DNA from: Annulohypoxylon bovei var. microspora
Lineage: Eukaryota > Ascomycota > Sordariomycetes > Xylariales > Hypoxylaceae
Direction of reading: 5' to 3'
NCBI GenBank assembly: GCA_022836615.1
Contig: MU405359.1
Span: 28,556-92,555 of the forward strand
DNA length: 64,000 bases
The notes under the pieces are model-generated. The model was given only the letters and a program-made list of their open reading frames with translations. It was not told where the DNA came from and made no database searches. This document shows positions 1 to 11,582 of the stretch, piece after piece (the first letter of the stretch is position 1; the number at the start of each line of letters is the position of its first letter). Both the position numbers and the translations under genes were made by a program.

Positions 1-969
1 CGTTTTTATATTCACGAGGGTATCACAGTCTACTCTTCTATGTATGCAGGATATCTTATGTGCGTAATAAGATACATAGGTAGGTAGGTAGGTAGGTAGG
101 TAGGTAGGTATGCCTCTACGCATGTTAAATAATAGCTAAGTGGTACTTAGCTAATACCTAGATAAAAGTGTATTGTCATGGATCACTACATTAACGACAA
201 TGACCATTTCATACACTACATGTAGGCACTGGTGTCCATAGACAGGATTTAACACTTATCCAAAGGTTCAGTTGATGGTATTTCCTCCAGCCTACTAAAA
301 CCATACCTAACTACCACCAACGTTATACACGATTAAAATTATGAGTGTATCAGTACATGTCTGTCCTTGCCAATGGACTTCTTCCTCGCCCAGGACTCAA
401 AGCTATGTCCCGGTATCATAACTAGGAAAGCCGGCCTGATATTTTCAACTGCTGTTTAGAAATGGTGTGGACGTCATAGCGCAGTAAGAGGCTTGGGACC
501 ACTTTGGTAAGTATTCCCCTCGGTACCTATGCTCCATAACGCCCGGGACGAAGGAGATTCACGCACTCCTTTCTACCTGAAACCCCCCCACCCCCCCCAA
601 AAATACTCTTTACCAATACCAATGTGTCTAATGCAACCCCAACTATCATCATATAGATTTGTTTTCATCAGTTCGTGGAGCAAGAATCGCCATAGAGCCG
701 ATCGTACAACAAGGCGAGGGGGGTGGTGTCACGGTTCTCAACGGGGGACAGAGGATCGATGAGCGGCAGAAGGGCGGTAAGGTTACGGAGAGGTCCAAAT
801 GGGGTATCTGGAAGAAGGAGCGATTCGATCGCCGTTTCTACCGTTCGGAAGTGGATGATGAAGTATTTGAACCTGTGACATTGGACTTCCGTCGACTGAG
901 CCGATTCTTCTGTGAAAATGACGGCGAGGGAGACGAAGACGAGAGAGAGGCGTTCGACTTCCGCCGTTT
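1..969. other. Intergenic, downstream of ArfGAP gene
   Basis: No gene is supported here. It holds a TAGG microsatellite near the left edge and the presumed 3' flank of the minus-strand ArfGAP gene. A 19-nt unit covering the ArfGAP stop codon (962-980) recurs at 830-848. An open frame on the plus strand at 659-1051 largely mirrors this repeat and overlaps the antisense gene end, so I do not call it. Confidence 0.6.
77..110. repeat. (TAGG)8 microsatellite
   Basis: Eight tandem TAGG units followed by TA. It is the longest pure copy of a TAGG/CCTA motif that recurs in shorter form in most intergenic regions of the window. Confidence 0.9.
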
Positions 970-3900
970 CTACCGTTCGGGAATCGGCGACTTCGCTAGG
1001 CGTCCACCAGCGCTTATGCGTTTCTGTAAGCGTGCGTCCTTATCGCGCTGAAGTCGCTCGCTCGGGCTCGGACTAAGACTACCCGGCAGTGACACGCCCG
1101 ATGCCTCAATAGCAGCACTCCGCCCACGCTTCTGTTCGATGTACGTCTGGGCGCTCCGGCTCAGCGGAAAGGCGGGCATCACAACGGGTATTTCGGCCCC
1201 GTTCTGTATCAACATTTCCGCAACTGGAAACGGAATCACCCGGGAATCAGGCTCCGACCGTCCAGTCACAGGAGTAGTTGGCGATGGTGATGCCGGGTCA
1301 GCCGCTGCAAGAGCAAGAAAAACCGGATGGGTCCCGCGGCTCTTATCCAGAGTATTGGGATTAGCCTTCAGCGCCAATGCGTAGATAACTTGTTGAATCT
1401 CATTACGCTTTATAGCGGCGAGTAGTGTTTCGTCGGCGGTTGGATACCGCGAGAGAGTAGCTGATATCGGTTCCACAAAAGCTCTATCCACATACTTCGC
1501 CGTTATAAACTTCAGGCGTTGTTCCCGCGTGGCCTGCGGGCTCGGTTTGAGATTCGGGTCAAGTTTCGACTCCCAAACCATATTTGAGACTCTGTTTCCG
1601 ACGAGAAGTAATAGCTCGATAATATCGGGCGTGAATGATGTGATATCAAGTGTGAGCGACCGTACTTTGCTGATATGCGTTCCTAGGGATCGATGAATGC
1701 CACTGCATTCAATGCAGAGTATAATAGCCAAGTTGATCGAAACCCACTCGACCTTAGACCCGCTGCCGCAGTCAGCACACCAGCAATTGCCCTGATCATT
1801 ATCACGAAGCATCTGGAGGAGTTTATCCGGGTGTTCATCGTAGCTACTGCTGGGCGTCCGTGCGTTTGCAGGTCGCGCTCCGACTGTGGTACGGCGAGAC
1901 GGCGGGGCGGAGCTAGAATTGGTGTGAGAACCATGATGAGAGCCGTGGTTCAAGGAGATGCTCTTTCCAGTCAAAATCGATCCGATATCGCGCTTAAGGC
2001 TAGTGGTCGACTCTCCTGGAGACAACGGCTTATCTTTAAGACCACGGCCCTCGACCGCGCTTTGAAGGGCATTGTTAATGGAAAGAATCCAGCTATTCAT
2101 ATCCTCGCCCGAAGTTGCCTGATATACTCTCTTGTAATGAGGCGTAATTACTTCAAAACAGAATCTTCGTTCTGCATTTCTCGCCTCGCGGACAGATGCC
2201 ATGCGAAGGTCGATAGGGTCCATATGGAGATCAAGCTTTTGCTTCCAATTACTGTACTCCGACAACTTCCCCTGGTCTAGGACAACCCAGAATCTACGGA
2301 TATAGTTGTTAGTAGGTAGCAACGAGTTAGCAACAGATGAAGTGAATATCAATTCTACATACTTATGCCAGCCCTGCTTATTCAGTGAAAGAGGATCCAC
2401 ATGAGTGCCCGGTCGATTGAGGGCCCAGAGAAGACCTTCTTTTCGGTGTGATGAGTTCTTATCAGCATTAGCCAGCTGGCTAAAATCTCTCTCTTCTAAA
2501 TCACGTATTCCTTTAAATTTCGATGTTTGCGCAGGGCTGTGTAGGGAAGCCTGTCCTATGCTTCCTGGAGACCTCGAGAGGTCGGTGCCTGCTGAGGCCA
2601 TGGCCCCTGAATTGCCCGTGGGTATAGGTTTTAGTTGAGAGCTGGTACTATCCGCTCGGCCAAGTTCTGAATCAGAAGTGTGCTGGTTGCCATTCGAGTT
2701 GACGTTGACGGTCGTGTTGACTGCCGTATTTGGCACCGTGTCTGGCTCGTTATCCTGAAGATTGCTCTTTTCTAGTACACGTCTCTTTTCCTCCCGTTCG
2801 CGTCTCTGGTATTGGAACTCTTTGTCGGCTTCTTGCACTTCGCTCGCTAAAGCCTCAAGTTGCGGCAAAAGGTTTTCAATTCTCTGCGCGGTGGCTAAAA
2901 AGCCCCTTGCTTGGATGTCGGCATATTTTGTTAAATGCGACAAAACCTCTTGTTCCTTACGACCGCCGTGGAGATCCTGCATAAACGACGAATAATCAAA
3001 ACGTTTGAGCTCGAAATTTCTCCTTTTCGTCTGGTATTTTGTATCGCTCTCAGCAAGCTTCTTAGTCTTCACCGAGTCCTGTCGTTGGCCAAGATACCGA
3101 GATACATAAGAATAGTAATCCTTGCTTTCCTCCTCGAAGTCTCGTCTCTTCGATTCTGCTTGTTTGATATCATACGTATAGAGTTTGCTTATAGGGTCAA
3201 TAATAATCCTTTGTAAATTAACCGTATTTTGCCTCTCGTAGTTAAGGATTTCTCTCGAAATTTTGTCAAAGTAGTGATCGATAGCTGGTTGAACCGCATT
3301 GGCGTTCGTCCCTGACGCTTCTCGGAGGGCATCCGTAAAGTTCAGGAAAGCCTCGTTCGCATCGGTCTGGGTGGTGTATGCGTGTTCGGCTTTCTTTAAT
3401 ACTTTCTTCATCTGCGTTCTCATGTTTCCAGTCTTCTGTTCAAGCGCCTTGATGGTAGCCCTAAAAACTGGGCCATCATCACTCACAGTCATGTCTTCGC
3501 CTGGCCGGGGGCACGATATGTCAAGCTTGACAGAATCCCGCGAGCCCGGCACGATCGTAGGCGCGATAGATAATGCATCGCTCTGGGGGTGCACTGGAGA
3601 GCTCGGTTCGTCTTGTTCGCTAATACGAGAATCGACAGACTGAGACGACGCCACCCGAATTCTAGGAGGTACTGCTAATTGGAAGGCCGGAGATGGGGAA
3701 TTGGGATGGCTTGGGAAAGGCGAGGTATCTGAGCAGTTGGTAAGTATGACTCGATAGCTAAACGAGGGTTCTTGGTGGACTCACTAGTGACCCAGAAGGA
3801 GAACCTAGCAAGGGTATCTAGGCGGTGTGCTCTTTGATCGTACTCGACAAACTATACCAATGTTATTTAGCCAACGTCGTTGTAAATGTCCAGAGTTACG

Positions 3901-4576
3901 TACACTGCAAATATTTCTCCATCCACCTCCTCCATCCTCTGTCCCCTTCGGCGGCTTCCACTTCCACGACCATTCGAAGGTCACCGAAGCGCTTCCGCCA
4001 GTGGTGTAATCGCCTACTAATTCGACATTTGCGTTTTTGTGTAGATTTGGATCGGCGTGAAACTCGCGAGTGACAAGGTTCTCAAGTTCTCTGTTGGTCG
4101 AAGCATATACATACGTTAGTCCGTTGATATGCGTATCGATACTAGCCCCGCCATCTTCCTGACGGATAACAAAGGTAAAGTTGAATATGAGTTCGTCGTC
4201 ATTATTGAGTTTAAGGAGGAAGGTTGGGACAGTCGAAGGTTCAATGTCCTAAAGTAACCGTGTTAGAAACATGGGATGACTTCAGAGCCAGGCAATTCCA
4301 GCCTCCTATTCCAGGACTAACCTGAATAAACTCGACCAAACCAGAATCGCTCGGTAATCGCGTAGCTGAAGCCCGAGTAGCGGGGAAAGCATTAGGAACT
4401 ATAGTGGTTGAAGTGCGCTTGCGAGGGCAAGTAATAACTAAAGAGGCGATTGAGACTAGATATGGTCAGCTCCGGTTGCGCGAATCGCAAAAGGGGGGGG
4501 AAGTAGACGAACGTCGATTTTGATCTCTCAAGTAGATGGCAGCGCCATCATCAAGTCTGCTGCTCACGATGCCCAT
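970..4576 (-). CDS. BAR-PH-ArfGAP domain protein (Arf GTPase activator)
   Basis: Predicted GTPase-activating protein for Arf GTPases, acting on membranes in vesicle traffic. Six exons, read on the minus strand: 4576-4513, 4455-4322, 4248-3904, 3851-3785, 3728-2363 and 2293-970 (3,300 nt, 1,099 aa). The start is the ATG giving MGIVSSRLDDGAAIYLRDQN, which matches the usual N-terminus of fungal members as I remember it; the large open frame alone would begin at a non-ATG codon at 3654. A BAR-like coiled region follows. The PH domain (GWHKFWVVLDQGKL) is restored only when the 69-nt intron 2294-2362 is removed. The zinc finger CADC-x16-CIEC with the arginine finger in GIHRSLG is complete, so the enzyme should be active. 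Ankyrin-like sequence and a Ser/Pro-rich tail end at a TAG. The 5' exons are convincing but rest on family resemblance. Confidence 0.88.
2294..2362 (-). other. In-frame 69-nt intron in ArfGAP gene
   Basis: On the minus strand this starts GTATGT, has CTAAC branch-like sequences and ends CGTAG. Its length is a multiple of three and it contains no stop, so single-ORF callers absorb it. Removal joins K to FWVV inside the PH domain. Confidence 0.85.
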
Positions 4577-7354
4577 GGTGAGAGGAGCCGGCCAGATGAA
4601 TGGCGGCGCAAAAAAAAGGAGAAAAAAAGAAGTACGGATATCGATCAGATCAACTGTATGATAATCGTAAAAAAAAAGAGTAGGCGAGCGTAATGGATGC
4701 AGGGTGGATATATTAACTAGTGACGTTGTAAGAGAGATATGTATCAAATTGGAGAAAAGCTGGAGTTGGTGTCGCAACGGTCGCAGCGACCGCAGGTGCT
4801 TGAACGGTTTGCGGGCAGCCAATCCGGTTGGGACGAAACGATGCGCTGTGGATTATGGCGGGGTCAAATCAATAAGGGTTGCGGTGGTTGCGGTACCAGA
4901 GGCTCCAAGGGGCGTTACTGCAGAGCCGTCGTGTTGCCTTACGCCGAATATAGCCAAGCATGCAGGATTAGAAGAGCCCCCAAGGTGACGTTCGAGTTAT
5001 AGCGACAAGGCAAAATATACTAAATATAATCAGTTGCGACGTTTGACCGAGATGGCGCAAGCATTAATTCGTAGTATTCATCACACGAACAAATCCAAAA
5101 AGAGATTCCAACAGAAACACGAGCGCGGCAGGGCAGAAGGGCAGAAGGGCAAAAGAGCAAAAGAGGCCAAAATACAGGGGTGTAGTGAAAGACAATGGAC
5201 AGGAGATCCTCTAGCTGAAACAGATTGGTTGGTAGGGTTGGTAGGCTGAAGAATATTCGTACCTTTTTACCAGGCACACGCACACGCAACACCTAGCTGT
5301 ATAATCCCAGGGATCACTCGTGGACAACAAGGCTGAGCAAAAACTTGTTCAACGCAGCATGTGATGTCAAGACCAGTGATCCAGTGAATATCCAATGCCA
5401 ATGCGTAGTCCCTATTTGTCGCGTGCCCTTCGGAAATATGGACTTGTTCAATTGAGTATTAAGTCCTAAATGAAGCATGTGTAAAATTCGCTGTAAAGGA
5501 AACATCTGTTTGCTGTATACTTCATATACTAGTGTAAAACCCGTACAGTATGTGGCGATGGGATGGGATGGGATGAGTGAGTGAGTATGAAGTGTTCAGT
5601 GTTCACGAGGTGGTGAGGCGCGAAAATAGACGAGCAAGTGACGAAAGATGAAGGCAAGGGCAGGTAACACCTAGAAGCTTGGCTGCTGAGAACGCAGTTA
5701 CCTCGCCTTAATGCTTACCTAGGCTGCCGCTCAGCCGGGGTAAGTGCTCCATCTTATCTAATAGGGTTCTAGGTTGCGATGGACTCATTGAAAGTTGGAA
5801 TGGCACCGATTGGAAATGCTACTGCTTACATAAGTTATACAGTATTGAACTATGTAGCACAATACGAAACCTACAACTTTATACACTTGGTTATAGAAAC
5901 CGTATATGTACCTAGTGTTTACACGAATAAACGAGCGTCTTACTACCCTCAGACGTGTCACATGTCTTCGTAAAGTTAGAAGCAAAGTGAGAATCCATTC
6001 GAGAAATCATGAAGTGGACAAGCTATTTTAGATACCTACCTACCTACCTAGGTCTATTCCTATAACTTCTATATAATTATGTATGTCTTAACTTGTAAGT
6101 AAAAATTGAAAAAAAGGAGAAAAAAACAGACCTTTGATGATCAAGTCTAGGTTACCGCTATCGCCAACTTACTTTAGCCCCTCGTTTAAATATTTCATGT
6201 TATCAAATACCTAGGTATTTATACGCGCCTAGCAAGGTCGAGCTCTCATATATACGAACGATTAAGAATAAAACTCACGTACAAACTTAAAGATGTCAGC
6301 TTCGCGCAGTGCTGACTGATCATCTGACTTATCAAGGTAGAATATTTATTTGTGTGATGATATTATAAAGACTTACTTAAAGAGAGTAGCTCGCTGAGAC
6401 TGTCCTCGTTGAGATGATTGTAGACTAGTCGTTTCGATTACCCCCTATAGCCCCACCATAGTTCAATACACGCTGTACCTAGGTACATAGTAGTTTGCTC
6501 TAACGAGACATTCTAAATCCGTATAAGGGAATCTAGAAAACCTTGGATGTGCGCCTCTATGCGAGTGTGTTACATGTAGGTTCCCGCGAAACTTATCTAA
6601 TACGTAAGTCTTATTTAGTAGCCACATATCCAATAGCGCATATCATCTTGTCGTCGGGTGAGACAGCCTTGAGATGAAGGTCCGGTAGACATTGAATATC
6701 GTCATAGACACTTACACAATCATAAACATGTTTGATACACTGTATCAAATCTTGCAGGTTTTGTTTGTTTTCTGATTCACGACTCTGCCACGAGCAATAG
6801 ATCTGACTTGTAGGTATTGATTGCATCTGTAGCCTGCAGGTAGTACGCGAAGAGGAGCAAAGATGCGAAGGAACTAATAGTAAAGGGAAACTACAGGGTC
6901 CCACTATCGATAAATTTACATCGTCATCATTGGATGGAGCATTGAAGCTGGGTAGTCACCCCCCTCTTGATTCAATAAAATGATAACTCTCCTATTTGTA
7001 TTGCATTGTAAGGGATACTACTCGACCGAATGACGTTGCTGCACTTTCGTAAAGGGAAAAGCCTAACTACCGGAGCCGCCCAAATTAATTCGATTTCTAT
7101 TTCTAGACGACCAAAACGTTAGTTTCAATTGCCGGCGGCGTCACCTGTAACCTCCGTACCTAACCTAATTATTATCGCCTGACCGACCAACCTACCTCAA
7201 CATCTCTCACACTCAGCACCTAGAAACAACCTAACCTCTCAATCGAATTACTACGAATATTACGATCCGATTCTAATTGTGATGCTAAGAACATGCGGCG
7301 CAGGTAGTTTATAGGACATGACTTCATAAAACCGACTTCGATTCATCTTGCACC
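4577..7354. other. Intergenic between divergent ArfGAP and MUN/C2 genes
   Basis: About 2.8 kb with no recognisable gene. It must hold the promoters of both divergent genes. It contains short TACCTA repeats (around 6036-6053), a GGGAT run near 5560 and AT-rich stretches. The open frames present (at most about 118 codons) show no domain or splice structure I recognise. Confidence 0.6.
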
Positions 7355-10300
7355 ATGTCGTCGGTGTCGAGAAAAGCGTTACCCAACCGCCGCGTAGACA
7401 GCGTGCAGAATAGCGATAGAAGGAGTCGCGCCGGTTCTTTGGCTAGGCAGTTGGCTGTGAGTCACGACGATGCATATACCTACGCCTTACGAGTCGCCTA
7501 CCTACATTACATCCTCCAACCCAAGGCCAAACGAAAGCAATGGGTTCCTGCACCGAAGCCGCCACCTCGGACTCATACGTCTAATATAGGAGATTTGGTC
7601 AAGGAATTTGTTCCGGGAAACTCTAGTAGTGTTAAACTCCCTCATGGATTCCGAGGCCATTTGGAGAAAAGAATAGAACGTGTTATTATGGGCGCTGAAA
7701 GAATCCCCGGTTACAACGATCCCGCTGTTAAAAAGACGTTTGCGCAAGCCTACACGGCTTTTACTGAACAGGGCTTTCGGAAGAATGTCGACAAGGAGCG
7801 CAAGGTTGAACCGCTGGTGCTGATTTTCTATTCGGCCGCTACCAAGGCGTGTATGCTGGGTCACGAGCCAGGCGACGATTCCTGGAAGCTTCTTGTCGAT
7901 AGACATGTCGCCCTTTTCGTCAGGCTTCTGACCAACATATTACGGGATCAGGGGCACGAACGTGACAAACCAGAACTCCTAGGCAGGCTAAGCACTCTTG
8001 AAAACAAGCTCTTAACCAACGATCAGAATCTCTTCATCGATACGGGCCAGAGCTCCGGTAATACAATCGAGGTGATCGTGCCGCTTACCTATGATGTCAA
8101 AGATATGCCTATGGTTCAAGTCGTCGCTAAGATATTTGGTCTTTCCCATTCAGACGTCCAGACTCATATCGATGCCCAGCGGCAGAATTGGACCGAAGAA
8201 GCTGCTTTGAGAGATCTCAAGGCATACCAGCACAGGCTAAATTCTAATATGAGCGGTGCCCTACGAAGTCAAGATTTTGGTGTCGATGAGGCGTATCAAG
8301 AATGGAAAAAGGCAGAAGCGCCTTTCCTCTCGCAAATGATGATGGAGATATTGACAGCTCAGCCGGAGTTAGCTAGGAGATCCACGACTGTCAGCGCCTC
8401 CTACGACAAAGCATTACCAGGGAGCCCTTCATCGGCGCATCCTGACGATAAAAGGGCGTCATTCAGTCCAGAAAGAGCCTCCATATATGGCATCGACAGT
8501 GTAATGAGCCTTGGGTCTATGTCTCTCGATGATAACAGCAGCATTAGGCCTGTGGATGACGCAAATTACAGCAATTACACCTTTATTCCCCCTGAACCCC
8601 GCGAGTTTTTGAAAGTCATTGCAAAGTACGCCGTCGAGTTCGATGCCATGCATGACGACGAGACCGAGCAATCTAATTTGTTTTCGAAGCAATCAATGGA
8701 ACTCCTTACAGAGCTTTGTGTACGCTGGCGAATTCCCCAGTTTACTCGCCTAGTCGTCTTTCTAGAAGTGGCGGCTCGCAGGTTTACAGACACTCTGTTT
8801 ACAGTGATCGATTTAGATAACGCTTTTGACCTGGTTAAGATCCCGCAGCCGGAGCCCAAAAAGCCGCCTCACGTCTACCTCCATAACGAGACCCTTGCAA
8901 CTATGGACCGGAGTAAATGGACTATCTCGGACTACAACGTATTTCGACAAACACTACAGACAGTGAATGATGCGCTCTTGCGCGATCTTTACGATACTTT
9001 GATGCATTGCTATGAACCAAAGCCTCCGTCAGCTGGTCCGGCAGTACACGTCTTGACGAATCATATATTTAACGACCCTGATTTCTCTCGAAATGAAGGA
9101 GATGCACAGGACTACACCCGCCTCCTTACGTCTGGCTTGCAGGAACGGGCTGCTGTCGTCTATCGTGAATTCCTAGACGCTGAGGTCCCCCGGAGTCAAC
9201 AGGACTGGGACTTTAGCCACGTAGTCAAGCTCGGCAAGTCGGTGGTGAAACTCTGTGAGAGGATCCAAAAGCGCTACAAGAAAAATCCGGAGATCATGGG
9301 TGTTAACCCCCTAACCGTCCTTGTGGAGACGATGTTTCCCAACTTCGAAGACGATGCTCACGACCTAATAAAGAGAATCATCCAAGTCGCTCAAGATCGA
9401 GGAGTAGAGTTGCCTCTTCAAGACGGATTTGACTTGTATAAGGAATTAGTAGAAATTCGACGTATCCATAGGTCGTCTCTCCCCGGTCGACCGTTTACCT
9501 TTGATGTCGAGGAGCTGCTTGTAGACTTCGTTTGGCGTTGGATCCAGAACACCGAGGCCCGAGCGGAGGAGTTTGTTGACGGGGCCATCAACCAAGATCA
9601 ATTTCAAGTACGAAGCAGTGAGCCGGGCCATATATCGTTAGATTCGGAACGTCACAGCCATTCAATTATCGATATGTTTCAGCTATTCCACCAAACTACC
9701 GACCAGGTCTTCCAGCTAGAGTGGGATAATGATGTTCACCACGCCCGATTTATGACTGCGCTGTCGAAGGTATTCGCTAACAGCATTGCCCGATACTGCG
9801 AGATTGTGGATCAGCGGTTTATAAAGGAAATGGATACACCAAGACCAAATGAGAAAGAAGCAGCGGAAGCAGCTCAGACGACACAGGGGAGGTTCATGCA
9901 ATATGCCAAGGATGCTTGGAACACGAAGGACAAAATTGAGCCGTTTCAGTTCTATCCCGAGGTATGATTGGTGTCGACCGCCTCATTTTGACTTGATACT
10001 AACATATCCTAAAGTCCTTAGTAAAACTCAATAATGTTGAATGGGCGATGCAAGAGCTTGATAAGCTCGAGAGAACCATGAATGTGGATGCTTGTGCCGC
10101 CATCCTCGAAAAGGTTGATGGGCCTAAAAGGCAAATCAAGCGGCCGGCTAAGTACGTCTTTACTATTAAGATCGTTGAGGCCGAGGAAATCAAGGCATGT
10201 GATCCGAACGGAACAAGCGACCCTTATGTGGTACTTGTGGACGAGTATCAAAAGCGGTTGCATAAAACACGAATTGTTATGAGGACTCTCAGCCCTCGGT

Positions 10301-11582
10301 GGGATGAGTCCGTGGATGTTACAGTCTCGGGACCTCTTAACATTGTAGCAACAATATGGGACTATGATACTTTTGGCGATCACGACTTCGTTGGCAGAAC
10401 TTCTCTGAAACTCGATCCGATACATTTCAGCGACTATCTCCCAAGAGAGTTTTGGCTTGATCTCGATACCCAAGGGAGGATTCTGCTGAGAGTAAGTATG
10501 GAAGGGGAACGAGATGATATCCAGTTTTACTTCGGTAAAGCATTCCGGCATCTCAAGAGGACAGAGCGTGATATGGTTCGCAAAATTACAGACAAGGTAT
10601 GTTTTCTATCACCTAGATGCTCTTAAACGAATAGCTAACTAAAATCTACATCAAGCTCTCGCGATATATCAACGCAGCGCTCTCCTACGATGCCCTGCGG
10701 TCCCTTCTTGGACGGAATGTCACTTCGCAGGTTACCTCGTTCTTTAAACGACAATCCACAATCCCACAAATCACTGAAACCGATATCGAAAATGCGTTGC
10801 AATCGCTTTTCACGTACTTTGACGAAAATTTCGCTATCATGAAAGAGACGTTAACTGACGCGACCATGGTTGCAGTTATGACACGTCTGTGGAAGGAAGT
10901 GCTTATGGCCATTGAAACGCTTCTTGTACCACCGCTATCAGAGAAGCCGTCTAACCAACGGCCTCTCACTCAGCGCGAGCTCGATGTTGTTTTTAAATGG
11001 CTAGGGCTCTTATTCGATTTCTTCAACGCACGAGACGAGGATGGAGAAGTCCTCGGTGTCCCCGCGGAAGTTCTAAAATCGCCTAAGTATCACGAGCTCG
11101 CCTCGCTCAACTTCTTCTACTTCGATAATACCGAAAACCTGATCCGCACATCGGAACGTATAGCCGCGGCAACAGCGCAACGGCAGCAACAACAGCTTCA
11201 GGGACACATGAGCTCCAACCGCCTCTCGGCCCCTGCATCGTTGGGCTCGTCACTCAACGTCCCTCATGCCGGCCCAGCTTTCGCGAGTATGGGTACGATC
11301 CGCCGGGGCAAGAGTATAATGATGAGTCGCAACCTAGGCACCATGCGCCGAGCCAAGGAGGAGAAACGGAAGGAGGCCCAGGCCGACCCGTCCGACGATA
11401 TGATTCTCCGAATATTGCGCATGCGGCCCGAGGCAGTTGGATACCTCAAGGAAAGGCACCGCCAAAAGGAGCGTATGGCCGCTGCTGCCGCCGCCGCGAT
11501 GATAGTGAAGCAGAGTGTTACCCAAGGCTGGAATTCAGCTGGTGGCGGCTTCGGCCGGGGTGGTGTTCCGGTTCGACGCTAA
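7355..11582 (+). CDS. MUN/C2 domain protein (Unc13/Ync13-like)
   Basis: Predicted membrane-trafficking factor with the Munc13-type MUN architecture and a C2 domain; fungal members are linked to exocytosis and cell-wall integrity. Three exons: 7355-9961, 10015-10596 and 10656-11582 (1,371 aa). Both introns are phase 0 with GTATGA/GTATGT donors. The C2 domain lies at about residues 916-1030 and keeps acidic calcium-site residues (DPNGTSDPYV and WDYDTFGDHD). The rest is alpha-helical MUN-type sequence, ending in a basic, Ala/Gly-rich tail. The ATG sits in a good context (CACCATGT) and follows a CT-rich leader. I recognise the family from the C2 domain plus its flanking helical domains; the exact orthologue is not certain. 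Confidence 0.85.

Noticed and set aside
838..969. Programmed stop-codon readthrough extending the ArfGAP protein
   Set aside because: The frame after TAG stays open only 43 codons to a duplicated stop, and the context (TAG AAA) is not a known efficient readthrough signal such as TGA CTA.
659..1051. 130-codon plus-strand frame with RRFYRS repeats
   Set aside because: The repeats come from the duplicated ArfGAP stop-region unit read in antisense; no initiation or splice evidence.
3654..3654. GTG start for the ArfGAP gene
   Set aside because: Fungal nuclear genes start at ATG; upstream exons provide a conserved ATG start and join in frame.
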